64,000 nt of DNA, from the NCBI RefSeq assembly GCF_001039355.2, contig NW_019775436.1:161617-225616 (forward strand), read 5' to 3'. The notes beneath the pieces are model-generated. The model was not told the DNA's origin. It saw nothing but the letters and a program-made list of their open reading frames with translations, and did not search any database. This document shows, piece after piece, positions 25,601-40,800 of the stretch. The translations under genes were made by a program, and so were the position numbers. Each line of letters starts with the position of its first letter. Within the stretch, counting starts at the first letter, position 1. Source of the DNA: Lingula anatina (lineage: Eukaryota > Brachiopoda > Lingulata > Lingulida > Lingulidae).

Positions 25601-28600
25601 AAGATAAACTGTTCTAAGATGATTCCCATAGCCGGAGGCTGGCTGTTATGTAATGTATAGGCAAACTAGCCACTGCCGGGGTGGGGGTGGGGGTGGGGTG
25701 GGGGAGCGGGAGGATACTGACAACTCCACCTAGACCAGCTTTGTCATCAGGATAAAATTTGGGAAAGTTTCATTCTTTGTTAAGTGATCTCTAAAAGGCT
25801 ACAACCAACTTACTTGAAGTCAAAGTTTTCTCCCCAGAACAGGATCTCTCCCTTGGATTTTGAGGATGTCCTTGCATAAAGTGTCCTGTCCAGACACACC
25901 TCACAGAAATATCTGAAAACAAGAAATTAATATGTTAATTAAAATGTTAAAAACTTCAATTTACAACATCATCACTGCTATATGCAAACAGAAATTACAC
26001 ACGTTATCCTGTTTTATTTTCAAACTAACAAATTTACGTGATGTGATGTATTTCACTTTTTTTTCAAATATGAATTTTGAAACAAAATACTGACATCGTC
26101 ATTAAAAGAAAAACTGTATGGGGGATTCTATTTAGTGGAATACCACCATTTTTCAAAACATAAAATATAAATTGTTCTGAACACATGGCACAAGAGTCAC
26201 CAAGGGTTTCTGGTACTGCACCCACATTTTCCTATCACTGTTATTATTTTCAAAATGACTGATATTTAACTATGGTCTTCCTGTTTACTCCCACGTTACA
26301 ATTCTGAATGATGGTTCTATCAAATAAGTAATATACCATCATATAGGTATTTCAGTTAAATTAACATGTTGCATTTGAATCCCTCTTCCTGTATCAGCCT
26401 ATATTTAACCATACAGGTGACTTCACTGGGATAAAGAGAAACCAGAAACTACAGTTAATCTGGTAATAAATATGCCACAGTTGTTTCAAACGTTTCGTCC
26501 ACAACTTTCCCATGACCTGTTAATTAATCAAATAATGAAGTCATGTTTTTTTATTTTCTGAGTTGTACTAAAATTTTCAACTTCAAAGAAAAGGTCAAGG
26601 ACAGATCAGGATTAAGAGACAATGGTGCCACAGTTGTTTCTAGATATCAAACAGATTTTGTACCTCAAGACCCTCTGTTGACTTGTCAAAATCATTTCAT
26701 TTTTAAAACATCAATGAATTAAGAGTCAAATTTTAAATGGAGGAGGTACTGCAGACAACGATACCTTGTTACAGTAATTTTTTTTACCGAAGCCTTTCAC
26801 ACTGTATAAATTGCCAAATTTTATCTATTTAAAGTTCCTGATAACCTATTTGTTCAGGGTACAGGAAAAATTAATCACAAGTACATTTAGTTAAAGATAT
26901 ATTAATCTTCGAAACAGTGATTATAGCATATAAATAGAGATGACTAATAATGTCAGAATCGGCTCAAGTTATGATACATATATTGCTGAGGTTTCAACAC
27001 ATGGTGTATCAGTATTTGTGTGTGAAAGTATAACATGTATATGATATCCAGATAATATCTCCCCAGAAAGCCCCATCAACATCACGTGTACATACGTGGG
27101 TGTTGTATTGACTGTGCCATACAAAGGCTTGGTGAACATGAGGTACTGACACATCAGTCAGAAAGTGTCACGTAATCTTGGTGCGGTTGACACACAAGAC
27201 AACCTTTTTCAATTACCAAGCTCATGCAATTCTGTGCAACTGTAATACTGGGACAAAGATTATAGGCTGGTTACAGGCATTCAAAATGTGCATGCAACTG
27301 ACTCGAGTGAACTTTGATATCAAAACTGACAAATGAGAATATGCATGTGCTTGTTGTACATGGACAATTTCATTAATTCCATATCCAAAATTTGCCCATG
27401 CTGTATATTATGCCACTATTACTGCACAACTCACTTTTGATACAGAATATGAAACAGTAATGTATTTATATCTATAAAATTATTTCCATCAACAGATTTA
27501 TCTAGCAGAGATATGACAATTTTAACACTGGATTTGACTGCAGGGCAATGTTTGTGGCAAAACAAACCACTTCAAATATACATATATTACAATACATATA
27601 TGACTTATATGATATATTATATGTTAACCCCCAAGCTTTAACAGTCTAAAGACCGAGTCCTTTTTTGTGTCCGACTACTTAACATGGGTGTGTGTTTTGT
27701 GTAACCCCCACGGCACAAGTACGGTATAACAGGAGGGGGCCATCTCATGCACTTCTTTGTTTAAATCGTGTCATACTATATGCACTATGGAACTGAGATG
27801 ATTTCATGAATTGGTCCCTCATTGGGCTGCCTTTAGATAGCAAGTACTAGTAGCTATCAAAAAGAAGAGTTGACAATATTCTGCAGATTGAAATAGATAA
27901 CATTGGAGACAAGAAAGCATTGTTATGCTCTAAAAGATAAAAATTGGGTTCATGGCACTGCCATTTTTCCTTAAGATAATGGATTTCTTGGAAGTAAGGG
28001 CTAAGGACAAGAGTACTCCAATTAAATACTATGAATTGTTCTTTTCTGATAATATGCAATTTAATCAGTATGGACTTTACAATTTAATCACTACAATGTC
28101 ACAACATCCAAGGATTGCACTATTAAAACACATCCTAACATCTTCTCTTTATATCACAATAGCTACAAATTGTTTGTTTTGAACAATCAACCACAACTAG
28201 GGGAAGTGTGTGTATGTGTGTGTGTTGAGGGGGGGGGGGGAGGCGGGGGGAGAGCAGTCTTGATCAGTTTTCAGGACTACCAAATGGTCCCAAGGTAACT
28301 AGGGTACCCCTCTCCCATGCTAACATCCCATCCATCTTGCTACCTCCCTGGAAGAACAGTCACTTCAGTATGAATTTTATGACTGCTCATTTCCCAGTCT
28401 GAGAGACTGGTCAGGTACAATGGGGGCACTATTGTACTGGTGCTATGACGCCAGACACAGGTAGTCATTAAGTGGAGGAAACGCCAGTCTACACTCGGTG
28501 TCTGATGGGTAACCTCTCACAATTCTTCCTTCTTTAGTTTTATCACCTTTTGTGTTAGGATATCTGATAGAGAGAAGACCTATAATGAGTCGTCATCATC

Positions 28601-29571
28601 TTAATTATTCCTCGCCCCTTTGTAATTGCATTACAATGAGGACGGTCAGTAACTGACCCCCACCCACCCACCGGGCCATGTATTGTACTTTACCACCCCG
28701 TGTATTTGACCTCTGACCTCGCCTCTAATCCATGATGGGCAGATGAAGTGGATGATGACAGTTAATCACGCCATTTCCTGCTCAATGTACAAATAAAATA
28801 TATCTATCCACTGTAGGGGGTAATCAAACCGATCTTTAAAAAGCTATGAAGACAGAGGTGTTCTTCTGCATATCAAATGAACATCATTGAAAACTTCCCA
28901 AATATGTTACATTTTCATAATGAAAATCCAAAAAAAGAAAAAATCCTGAGCTGATAGAAAAAAGTTAGAAAGAAGCATTATTTGGGTCGAAATGGTATTT
29001 CCATAATGTCAGCGTGTGGCAGAGTGTGGTATCAAAAGTGGTTCTGTCCTTCTCTTCAGAGAAATCATCCAGTGCACTTATTAACACCTCAACACTGCGG
29101 TGCATCCAGTTGTATGGTCATCAGGTGGACCAAATGTGTGACCTGTCACAGCTTGGGAGGGGTGTGTTTTTACTTCTCTGTGTGGTCCAGTTCAGTTTAT
29201 TTTTTCTAACCATGTGTATTGTTTTCATCAGTGAAACAACACATGTAAAGAGAAGGGCCAAATCTGTCTCCGAGTATCCTTTACCCATTTAGGTGAGGAA
29301 GGAAAAGAATAATGAGGAAATAACAAGTATCATTTTGCAAATCCTTTGCTAATTCCATTGTGTGTTGTTGAACTTAAAAGCTGTGCTAAGGGAAATGACC
29401 AAGTGTTACCAGATTTTTGCTGCTTTTTTAGAATCCTTCAGTGCTTTGTGATACCAAATGATTGGTGTGACCATGCAAGGGCCAACTTCCACCACAATCT
29501 TCAATAACATCTATACAGCTTCAACTTTTGTCCTTAGTCCTTATCAATATATAGAGATCTGTATCAATTAC

Positions 29572-29603
<32 letters not shown>

Positions 29604-32600
29604 CTTTTCCTAATTTTATCCATATTGAAGTAATGTCTGTATGTGAAAATGGTGCCTGCAGGGCTGACTTCTGCTCACAAGAAAACTCACCTTTTCTTAG
29701 AAGTGACATTTTTAGCCTCTAAAATCCACAACTGAAAGGAGTTGTCTGTCCTCCGACTCTGCTCTTGATTTGGATGAACTGTCTTGCGTAAACTGAAAAC
29801 AGACATATCCTTTTAGTATCAGTTAATAAACGAAATACAAACATCAAAATGATTGTACTCTATGGTATCTTGCATAATCTGATATCAATACTTCATTAGA
29901 GAATAAGCCGAGGTTCTCTGTTATACAACTTAACATGCTAATATAATGTCAGACTAATTATGATTTGATCTTAGGATGTATTAATTTGGCTTCAAGTTGT
30001 TCCATGCCATTTCATACAAAATTAATAAAACACAAGATGACTAAGATTCAGAATGATTTAGATAGACTGCCATCAAAAGTGACATACATGCAAAAATATA
30101 TCCATCATTTCTGCAATATTCATGTTTCTAAAGGCCTTCATATCCTGTCATAAATATGCGAGCGACTTTTCTCATTTTGCTTTTATAAATACACACATGT
30201 AAGGCAGCTTTATCACTTCCTTCCATACTAATTAGACATGCATATTTATATGGGAACCATTGCCATATACTTCCCAACATTATATGTATTCAGGCTATTT
30301 TCTAGTGAAAATCTCTTCCTCCCCATTTATTATAGTGCAGTCTATCTGTGACATATCTGTCTAGTTTACTAACAACTTGCAATTACACAAAAAAGGATGA
30401 ACTGTTTAAATTTTGGGAAAACTTTTAAAAGCCCCCAGATGATGTACCCAGTGATGGACCTGATGTTCAGAACCAGCACCCCCCCCCTTCCCAACCTCCA
30501 AACTGTTCCCTGAAGCTCCAAAATGCAAAGGAAAGAGGTTTTCAATTGCAGCAGTAGGCAGTAGGAATATGTATTAAATCTGATACTTCTTTCTTTAACC
30601 TTGTGGTTTTAAAAATGTGAACTTAATTCCCTTTGGTACATCTGATCTAATTAATATCTTAGTTAAAAATTAAAATATGATGTCAATGACACTTCAGAAG
30701 TTGAACAGATGTTCTTCACTATGGCACACAATACAATATGGAAATGTCAAGCTTTTGTTAAGATAATAGATCAGAAAGGTCAGTCTCAAAATAAGCCACA
30801 GAGTTAAAATGTTAAATATGTCATCCAAAAACACAAATTCAAATATCAGTCCAAAGTTGTGCCTAATATTCTTGAGCTTTGAACTATAATCAATCAATAA
30901 AAAAAGGTGATGAAAGATCAATATATGTTATATAGACAGTGATGTGACATTTGGAGCTTTCCAATTGAGGTTTTCATTCCCTCTGTTAGGAAAATATTCG
31001 CAATATGTAACATATGCCTTCATCTATCATGCAAGGAGCATATGTGTTAAACCCTTTGCCATAAATGCTTTGAACATGGAGCCATTCTTAATGTGTCACT
31101 TTCCAAGGGGGCATAGATAGTTACAAATCTCCATATGATATATGATTTCATTTTTCATGGATGATATGAATAACCTCAAGGCCATGGCCTGTTTAATAGT
31201 AAATGAATAAAGTGCACTGACCCAGTATGTGTCATTACTTTACCATGCCTATTATTTCACCAAGCCTGGGAAATGTTGGATCGGAACTGACTGAAACAGC
31301 CATACAGTGCATTAGTGTCAAACTTGAGTCCACTTCCTAACACACAACACATAGCCACAATAATAACCATGATATCTGTTACTGTACAACCAGGCTTGAG
31401 CTAAACTGCTGATTAATTCCACCCAAACCCACCTCATGTCAAAACTCTAGATCAAACATCTGACAGAAACATGAACTTCATAGTTGAACTGCATATCAGA
31501 CAAGTATGTATTAAATCAACTTTAATTCTTCACTTGAATGCCTTAAACCCACCAAACCCAGCCACACCAGCCAGCACTGATGCCAGTGAAATCAGAGAGC
31601 AACATCACACATTTACTTGTACAGCAAACCAGGTCAAAACATCTCCATCTAGAACTTGATACAAAAACTCAAGTTAATACCCATGTCAATTTACAAAACT
31701 ACCAACTTGACCAAAACCTACCTCATTTTGTGACATTTAAAACCAGTCCTGGCTTGGGTACATCTTTTGTCTCAGCCTTTCATGTCAACACTGACTGTAT
31801 ATATCCTAAACCAGCAGTTGTTATCACAGCACGCTATCTATTGGACTGAACTGCCTACACAGCTAGTCAGTGCTATTACTCTCAGCAGCAGAGGAGGGGG
31901 GTCCTACTTCCCTCACATAAACAGCCTTTGGGGCTCACTTGGTACACGTTGGCTGCCTTTTACTACGTGATATTCCCAAGTTACGTCAGGGCTCAAAAAG
32001 AGCCAATATTTTTACACTGTTCTTGAATGAGATGATGCTCCTTTTGCTGAGGTCAGAGAGGAAAGTTCCCTTATGTCCTCATTAAATACTATGTCACATC
32101 TCAGTTATCTTAGCTGATCTGAGACATGGTAAAGAGATGAGGTCAGAGAAGGCAATTGAGAGCTCAGCTTTGACTGGCTTGAGAGGTTCTACTCACAAAT
32201 AACAGCAGCAGCATTGTTCTGGTTGGTCAGGAGGGGAAAACCCCCTTTTGATGCCCATCTGCTGTGTGGGAAGTGGGGGAAAATTAGAGCAATTTATTAG
32301 TTAAAGTGGCTTTTCAAAACAGAGTGAAATCTTTGAGGTAGTGCCAAACCCAGCTGAGTACATCTGCTGTTCCCGTAGATGGATGCAGTGTTCAAAGACT
32401 ACAGGCGTAAAAGTGGTATTATTGAAGAAACTCCTCAAGGGACCAACTATTTGCTTAGCCTGTTTTTTTTTTTTATTTCACTCAGTTCTTCTACATTTTG
32501 GCAGTATTTCATGAACCTTGTTTTGTTTTAATAAACCAAATACATATTGTTATATTTACTTTGAAAATTGAAAAGCAAACTGAAAATTATCCAATTAATT

Positions 32601-34804
32601 TAATTTAGGACTACATGTCCTACAAGGTTATAATCTATCAAAATATTTATCTCCTTAAAATAAAAATATTTATTTGATTCCTCAACTGTTCCGCTATTAT
32701 TTCAATCATATCTGAACAGTAAAAAAAAAAACAAAAAAAAAACACTGATTTTTATCATTATCTTATTCTATTTGATTTGAAAATTTTCAAAAAAAAAAAA
32801 AAAAAAAAAATCAGCTCTGTGTAGAGAAAGTGCACATTAAACCTAGCTCAAGAGGCTCCCATGCCTGCCCACTCTCTTTTCTCTGCTGTTTAAACCTGCA
32901 GTGAAGTGGAACAGAGGGTGGGTACCTTATCTGATCCACACTGCCCTGATCATCTTCTTATCTCCCTCAAGGGTCTTTTATCTCTCCAACTGTAACTTCA
33001 GCCAGTCTAACTTTCTACTGCATTGTTTGGGAGGCCTTTTGTATGGAGATAACCAATATACCTAGGGACTGGGTCCCAGACTGGGATAACTATCTGCTAA
33101 CTAAGGACCCAGATAAAGGACTGTCAGGCTTGTTAAGTCACAGCTCCTCTACATCATTATTGTCAAGTTTAAAATAGGTACACAGATAAAAGACTGTCAA
33201 CCTTGTAATGGTGCACATCCTCATATTGTACATGTTATGATCTGACACAATGAAGTAGGTTACATTTTCATAAGCAACAGTATGTCTGTATATAAAACTT
33301 AAATCACAAATTTTGATGAAATGTTCAGGATAGACAGGTTTTCAGGAGGNAAAAAAAAAAAAAAAAAAAAAATCAGCTCTGTGTAGAGAAAGTGCACATT
33401 AAACCTAGCTCAAGAGGCTCCCATGCCTGCCCACTCTCTTTGCTCTGCTGTTTAAACCTGCAGTGAAGTGGAACAGAGGGTGGGTACCTTATCTGATCCA
33501 CACTGCCCTGATCATCTTATCTCCCTCAAGGGTCTTTTATCTCTCCAACTGTAACTTCAGCCAGTCTAACTTTCTACTGCATTGTTTGGGAGGCCTTTTG
33601 TATGGAGATAACCAATATACCTAGGGACTGGGTCCCAGACTGGGATAACTATCTGCTAACTAAGGACCCAGATAAAGGACTGTCAGGCTTGTTAAGTCAC
33701 AGCTCCTCTACATCATTATTGTCAAGTTTAAAATAGGTACACAGATAAAAGACTGTCAACCTTGTAATGGTGCACATCCTCATATTGTACATGTTATGAT
33801 CTGACACAATGAAGTAGGTAACATTTTCATAAGCAACAGTATGTTTGTTTATAAATGGATGTCTCATAAACTTAATAACAAAGTTTGATGAAATGGTCAG
33901 GATAGACAGGTTTTCAGGAGGGATGGTAGGAATTATAATTTTAACTGAATGCAAGTACATTGATATTCTAAAAATAATTTAACTTTTTCCTTGTTGGAGG
34001 GTTGTGTTCTTGGAATGTCCTCTAGTTTGAATATACTGGCAGACTTGGGAAATTAAGCCCCCCACCCCTTTTCATAACTGCCCCATTACTGAGGTTGTCA
34101 CATTTGTTTGAGGTTGTCACATTTGTTTCAGTTTAATATTGTATGTTACAATAGTCAAACTACAACAAATAACAGACAGAAGGCTGATTAACTTATTCAA
34201 TGTTTGGATTGGCTGTGTTATTCCCTCATATTTACCTGTACAACATCATAATTACAAAGCCGCCAGCCAAGAGTCGGCTTATCTCTTAATTAAAACATGG
34301 CTCCTGATAAAAAGTGACAAGCTGGTTATGGCATGTTGTGCCTGTAATTTCTCATATTGTTCACTTCTATAATTACACGTCCAATATACAGTTCACTTAT
34401 CTGGAGAAAAGAACCTGGATAAAAGGTGGCGGGGTTAATTACAACGTTTATGTCTAGCATGTGTCATAATAAACTGGATGGGCTATTAATGATTTAACTC
34501 CCAGCTTTCACTGAAACTTTTAATTTTGCCTTTTGTCTACCATGTAACATTTTAATACTATAGTCTTAATTCATTGCACATTTTCCAACTTTTCGCAGTT
34601 GCAAGTTATATATGAAGATAATTGTGTTTTAAAAATTAAAAAAAAATCAACAGGTTTTTCTTGAGAAAACAATATATACAGAATGCAATATCTGAATATT
34701 ATATGACAATGGTTAACAATGCTTTGGTTATTTGGTATATTAAATTTATAGAAATGGGGTGGTGTGGATAGAGTACTCAACCTGTCAAAATACTCAACTA
34801 ATTG

Positions 34805-34861
<57 letters not shown>

Positions 34862-37800
34862 AGGCACTGGATTTCTTTTATCAAATAAAAAGATAATACA
34901 TAGCAGAAAAAGATTTCAGCTGGGAAAAACCTGCTGCTATCAGCCAAGATTTATTACCCCTGATGTCTGGCTGTGAATAAAACAGTATTTGTTGGATCTG
35001 CCAAATGCCTGTAAATCATGGTTTGGGATGGAAGGAGATGGGGTCTGCTGTCACATTGCCTTGTTTTCACTTAGAACACAAATGGCCATAAATAACCAGA
35101 GATGGGAATATTTGGTTTCTGTCTTACATGAGGTATGACAAACCTGATCATACTACAGATCAGTCTGGACTGGAAAAAGTTCTATTAGTGGCTGTATTTC
35201 CAGTCAAGTTGTGACAGCTTCATTTATTTCTCTAATATCTCTGTAGACATTGTGATTATATCTTGTATCCATGGGTAAGTAATCTAATCTCTGCTATTCC
35301 AACAATTAATATATTACAATTCTAGTCAGTCCCATATCATTTTAGTGGTACCCTCATTTTTTTTAATAATCAAAATCAAAGTATCCTAGATAGTTTTTCT
35401 AAGCTATCACAACTTGGACTGAATATTCACCTGGCAACTTTATACATCATGGGTATAACAAAACAACTGATCACCTTTTTTAATGGTCAGCAGCTTGGAT
35501 AAGAAAAAGACCCTACTGCCCTTTGTTTAAGTATTACTATCATATCTTCAATTGTTATTGGGCACTTTGTTCTTCTTGCATTAAAGATCTACTTTTGATA
35601 TGTGATTATCTCAAAAAGGTTAAACAGTCTGTCTAGCACAGCGATATAGGAAACTTGAGAAGGAAATGTTTCACAGTTAAAATAGTGTCTTCAGAAGAAG
35701 GTCTGGTTGTCCAAAACAAAAGGATATAATCATGTTCATTTTTGATACAACCAACTTGAAAATGTTAAAATCTAATTCCACTTATCATTGTTATTACTTA
35801 ATGATCATAGTTATTTTATTTTAAGATGTTTTATTAGCAAGACACGCATCTTAAACTATAAACTAACATTGCAAAGAAAGATTTCATTTTATCAATCAAG
35901 AAGAAGAAAATGTATATGCCAGCGTAACTTGATTAATTCATTTGTTTGCATAAATCTGAAATGAAGTGGCACAGTTTGTAAGACAGGTTTTGATGTTACT
36001 TATCATAAGGTGAACACCTACAAGACTGTGGCTGTGATTGTGTTAGTTGTGCTGCATACAATCACAATTGTGCTGGTTGTGACCTGCAGCAGTTGCTGCA
36101 ATGTTCAGCCTTCATACACAATCAAACCACACAGCCTGCTGTATTTATTAGAACAGACACTGATTAGGTGCTTCAATAATCCTTCACATGTAGATTCTTG
36201 ATGATGTCAAGGATGTTTTGCAGAATAGACTTAGCGTGTTTTGAACGAGCAACTTCAACATGAATAAGGTTCATGGCAGAATGGATTTCCTCACTAGCAT
36301 GCAATGTTTCTCATGACATGCAAACCAGCTGAATTTCTTCAATTACTTTGGCCAAAATAGAACCAAAAATTTCACAGAAGGTGATAACTTGGACATATGC
36401 TAGAATAAATGACTGAATATTTGTGATATGAGTTTTTTTTACTTTATGCCTTATAGTGACAATGCAGAGTTAGAGTCCTCAAGAAGGTAGACTCAGTGAC
36501 TACCCTTATGATGAATGAGAAATAAAGACATTTTGGTAAACAGCTTAAATGTCTCCAAATCTATATCAGTTAACTGGCTGACATGGCAAACTGAATGATC
36601 AACTTACGATGACTAGCATTCACAAAAACTTGCTTAAAATCCTCAACTGTTTCAGAGGTTATGGAACCACAAGAATTCAAAGCTGATGTGACGAGAGCCA
36701 TGGCAAATGCACTGAGTCAGGGAGCTGACACGATTAACTACAACACCATTCTGCTCAAATGTGACAATGAAAAATGTCAATTTTCTCATTCAAGATCAGC
36801 TCACTTATTGCCTGAATCCAATGTAGAAAGCATAATCAGTTGGTTAAAAATTAATATTTTCATCAATCAGTTTTTATGCTTGACATGGATTTATGACACT
36901 GCTCAGCAGTATGGAAAGCTGTAACACCTTTTTGATTCAAGAATTTTTTTCTCCAAAAACAAAAAAAAGAGAAAATATCTGTCTTACAATCTGTTCATCT
37001 TGTTAACAACTACAACAACAGTCAACATGAGGTCATGCAACATGTTTTTGGAAGCTTTTTCCATGTTAGCATGAGACGGCATATTTTGTACACAAACACC
37101 TAGAACTTAATGCAGTTGTATAATAAATGTTCTACACAAACAGCTATTGAACTACAGCCAACTGTCTAGCAAATGAAAACCAATCATAAATCATTTTGAC
37201 ACACACAGAGAATGAATAATACTGTCTCCCAATTTTTTCGATTATTTTTCTCATAAAACTACATTCCAGGCTTTAATTCTATTTTTCCCTCACCTCTAGT
37301 CTAACAATTATGGAGTAAGGCATTACTTAACCATATCTAACATGATGTAATCATAACCATGTGAATTACTGTGAAAACAAGCTACCTTGTTTGTAAAGAG
37401 AGACAACTCCTTTTTTACCAATACTGAACTCAATTACTTCAGCTAACAATAATTTCCCACTTTTCAAGAATACACCAAGATTATACATAATTCTCTGACT
37501 TGAAATATAACAGAAAACAGCCTACCATTCAATCCACTTCTGTCTCTCCTCTGCCGTCCGACAGGAGTAGTATTTTGTCCCGTTACTGGTGGACACTTGA
37601 AAACAGTGGTCTTGTCCCAGGATACTGCTGTGGAGTGGCTTGATCTGGATGTCTGGCGCGCTCAGGTCCACAGAGTGCATGCTGGACAGGGGGTGAAGCA
37701 AAGACTCATGGGACCTCGAGGTGCGCAGACGACTGTTGATTAGATTTCTGAAAGATGGACATAAATGTGTGATTAGACAGAAACAATTTTGTTTGAATTT

Positions 37801-40800
37801 TGGTGATGATTGAAATATAGGAAACTGCAACTGCAATGTATATTTTGACTGAAAATAAATAGTTTTATACTGTTTTTAATGATGTTACTAATTTTCTTGC
37901 TATTTATTCATCACTACTCTTACTAAGATGTATCTTTATTGTATTTTTTCTTTTTTTCCCCTGTAAAAATCAGACAGGAAATTATCCATGCTTTACAATA
38001 ATACTTTCCCAACCTCGTTCCACATCACCACCATATTGACATGAGAGAAGTAATCACGCCATTCAGACAATAACAATACAAACTTAGACCAGCTGGAATT
38101 AACATGTATACCAATAAAACCATGCACACACGTAATATGTCCTGGTTAGTAGAATACTGTATACACTTTTCAGACAGCAGCACAGAAATACCACGAATTA
38201 CAAATCACATGACTTAGGAATGCGATTTCATGGATCACTTAAAATATTTAGTCTCCTTCACCAGTGGCTTCAGTCATAATCTTATTCACATCTGCCCATA
38301 GTTCAGATCTTAAATATACATCAGGGGTATCACACCTAGGTAGCCCACAGTTATTTCCACCTATCAGTTCATTTGATTGAATCTTTAAAGTTCTTTAAAA
38401 TACTTCTCTGTTTGAATTGTGAACTTACTGAACATATAAAATTTCCTAATCACAAGTCACTTCTTAGTTTATACAGTTAAAACTCAGAAAATCTTTAAGT
38501 CCTAACACGACAACTCAAGCTCATTTTTCCAATGATCAACTGATAAATGNGAAGGACAATTCGCTTTTACGTAAATGTCATGGTGATGTGCATTCATGTG
38601 GAACTGGTGAATTCGAGGAAAAACTGTGGATCCAATTGGTGAATGGATTTTTACATTTCCTCATATTGACATTAAATATGAGAAATATATGGGAACTGAT
38701 GGACTATGTGCAAAATGAAGGACTAGTAATGTTGCCAGATAACTGTTCCAAGGAGGACATTAACTTTGTGGAAATATACATTCATGGAAATGATATGGAG
38801 CCTAAGACTGAGATTCTAAATTCTTGGTTGACTTTGTTTCACTGGAAAACTTTGTATCATCTGTTACAAAAACTTTCATCAGAGGATCGTGAACTCAGTA
38901 GTCATTGGTATCGGCGGATGAAATTTACTTTGCTACATGGATGAAAGATGAACTATATAATGATTTTGACATTTCACATTGACATTGTTATCATTAATAA
39001 TGTTGTTTTGAGCAACTTTGAGTTAAAATAACTTTGTATGCTTTTAAAGTTGATTTAAAGTGATAATGGATTTAAAACTTTGTTTTGCATTCCTAATGAT
39101 GAACATTTATGCTGAGGCATGGACTTGATTGACTTTGCTTGTGTTAAAGATAAATGTTGAATCTTGGTATAACGAGTATTAACCATTTGCATTACTTGTT
39201 TACTTTAAACATAAATTACGATTTCAGTTGTTGTATTTGTTGAATTGTAGTAATTGTTAGTTTAACAATTTAAAGTAATTGTTTATATTGTAATAATAGG
39301 GGGGAGTTTTGTTCGTCAAAAGGGGGGAGAGTGTGACGATGTAGTGTGTTAGATGAGATTATTTTATATTGCTACCGGTAGATGTCTCTGTAAGTAAAGT
39401 GTTGTCCGGTGTGCAAGTTTGAATCTCTCCCGTGATTGGTAACCTAAAGGTAAAACTGTTCACTGTATAGTTGGTTCTGATTGGTAAACGTGTACTATCT
39501 GAACTAGTATATAAGGTGTAACGTGAAATAAATCGGCCTCTTTGGCCTCTTTGCGGCTCTATTTGCGGCTGTCTTTTGCTCTTCTCTTGGGGCTGATCTC
39601 TTTGGGCTATTTGGCTTTGTGCTTATACTCTGAGACACCAGTAAGTACATTGTTATTTGTACCTTCATAAGGCACTCGGCCGCGAAGGCGTAACAGCATG
39701 CAATGTTTCTCATGCCATGCAAACCAGCTGAATTTCTTCAATTACTTTGGCCAAAATAGAACCAAAAATTTCACAGAAGGTGATAACTTGGACATATGCT
39801 AGAATAAATGACTGAATATTTGTGATATGAGGTTTTTTTACTTTATGCCTTATAGTGACAATGCAGAGTTAGAGTCCTCAAGAAGGTAGACTCAGTGACT
39901 ACCCTTATGATGAGTGAGAAATAAAGACATTTTGGTAAACAGCTTAAATGTCTCCAAATCTATATCAGTTAACTGGCTGACATGGCAAACTGAATGATCA
40001 ACTTACGATGACTAGCATTCACAAAAACTTGCTTAAAATCCTCAACTGTTTCAGAGGTTATGGAACCACAAAATTCAAAGCTGATGTGACGAGAGCCATG
40101 GCAAATGCACTGAGTCAGGGAGCTGACACGATTAACTACAACACCATTCTGCTCAAATGTGACAATGAAAAATGTCAATTTTCTCATTCAAGATCAGCTC
40201 ACTTATTGCCTGAATCCAATGTAGAAAGCATAATCAGTTGGTTAAAAATTAATATTTCCATCAATCAGTTTTTATGCTTGACATGGATTTATGACACTGC
40301 TCAGCAGTATGGAAAGCTGTAACACCTTTTTGATTCAAGAATTTTTTCCTCCAAAAGCAAAAAAAGAGAAAATATGTCTTACAATCTGTTCATCTTGTTA
40401 ACAACTACAACAACAGTCAACATGAGGACATGCAACATGTTTTTGGAACCTTTTTACATGTTAGCATGAGACGGCATATTTTGTACACAAACACCTAGAA
40501 CTTAATGCAGTTGTATAATAAATGTTCTACACAAACAGCTATTGAACTACAGCCAGTGATATAAGACCGTCTAGCAAATGAAAACCAATCATAAATCATT
40601 TTGACACACACACACAGAGAATGAATAATACTGTCTCCCAATTTTTTCGATTATTTTTCTCATAAAACTACATTCCAGTCTCTAATTCTATTTTTCCCTC
40701 ACCTCTAGTCTAACAATTATGGAGTAAGGCATTACTTATAACCATATCAAACATGGTGAAGTCATAACTGAGTGAATAACTGTGAAAAGCAGACTACCTT

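Larger units (their letters stand above)
19807..29690 (-). other. Introns between RasGAP exons 6 and 10
   Basis: Between the exons at 21446, 23731 and 25814 I see no additional phase-compatible exon. Notable content is a GGAT repeat at 22449, a GGGGTGGGGG-type tract at 25676-25712 with G-quadruplex potential, a G-run near 28228-28250 and a poly-A run at 29571-29600. Confidence 0.5.
29793..37525 (-). other. Intron 5 of the RasGAP gene
   Basis: Contains the 0.54-kb duplication around the N at 33350, a (GA)n tract and, near its 5' end, the start of the larger duplication. No supported exon. Confidence 0.5.

Noticed and set aside
34571-34867. Open frame starting with a long SL repeat
   Set aside because: Translation of the (GA)n microsatellite on the opposite strand.
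39504-39722. Minus-strand open frame with arginine-rich peptide in the LTR
   Set aside because: Antisense to LTR sequence with sense-strand TATA and AATAAA signals; not a gene.
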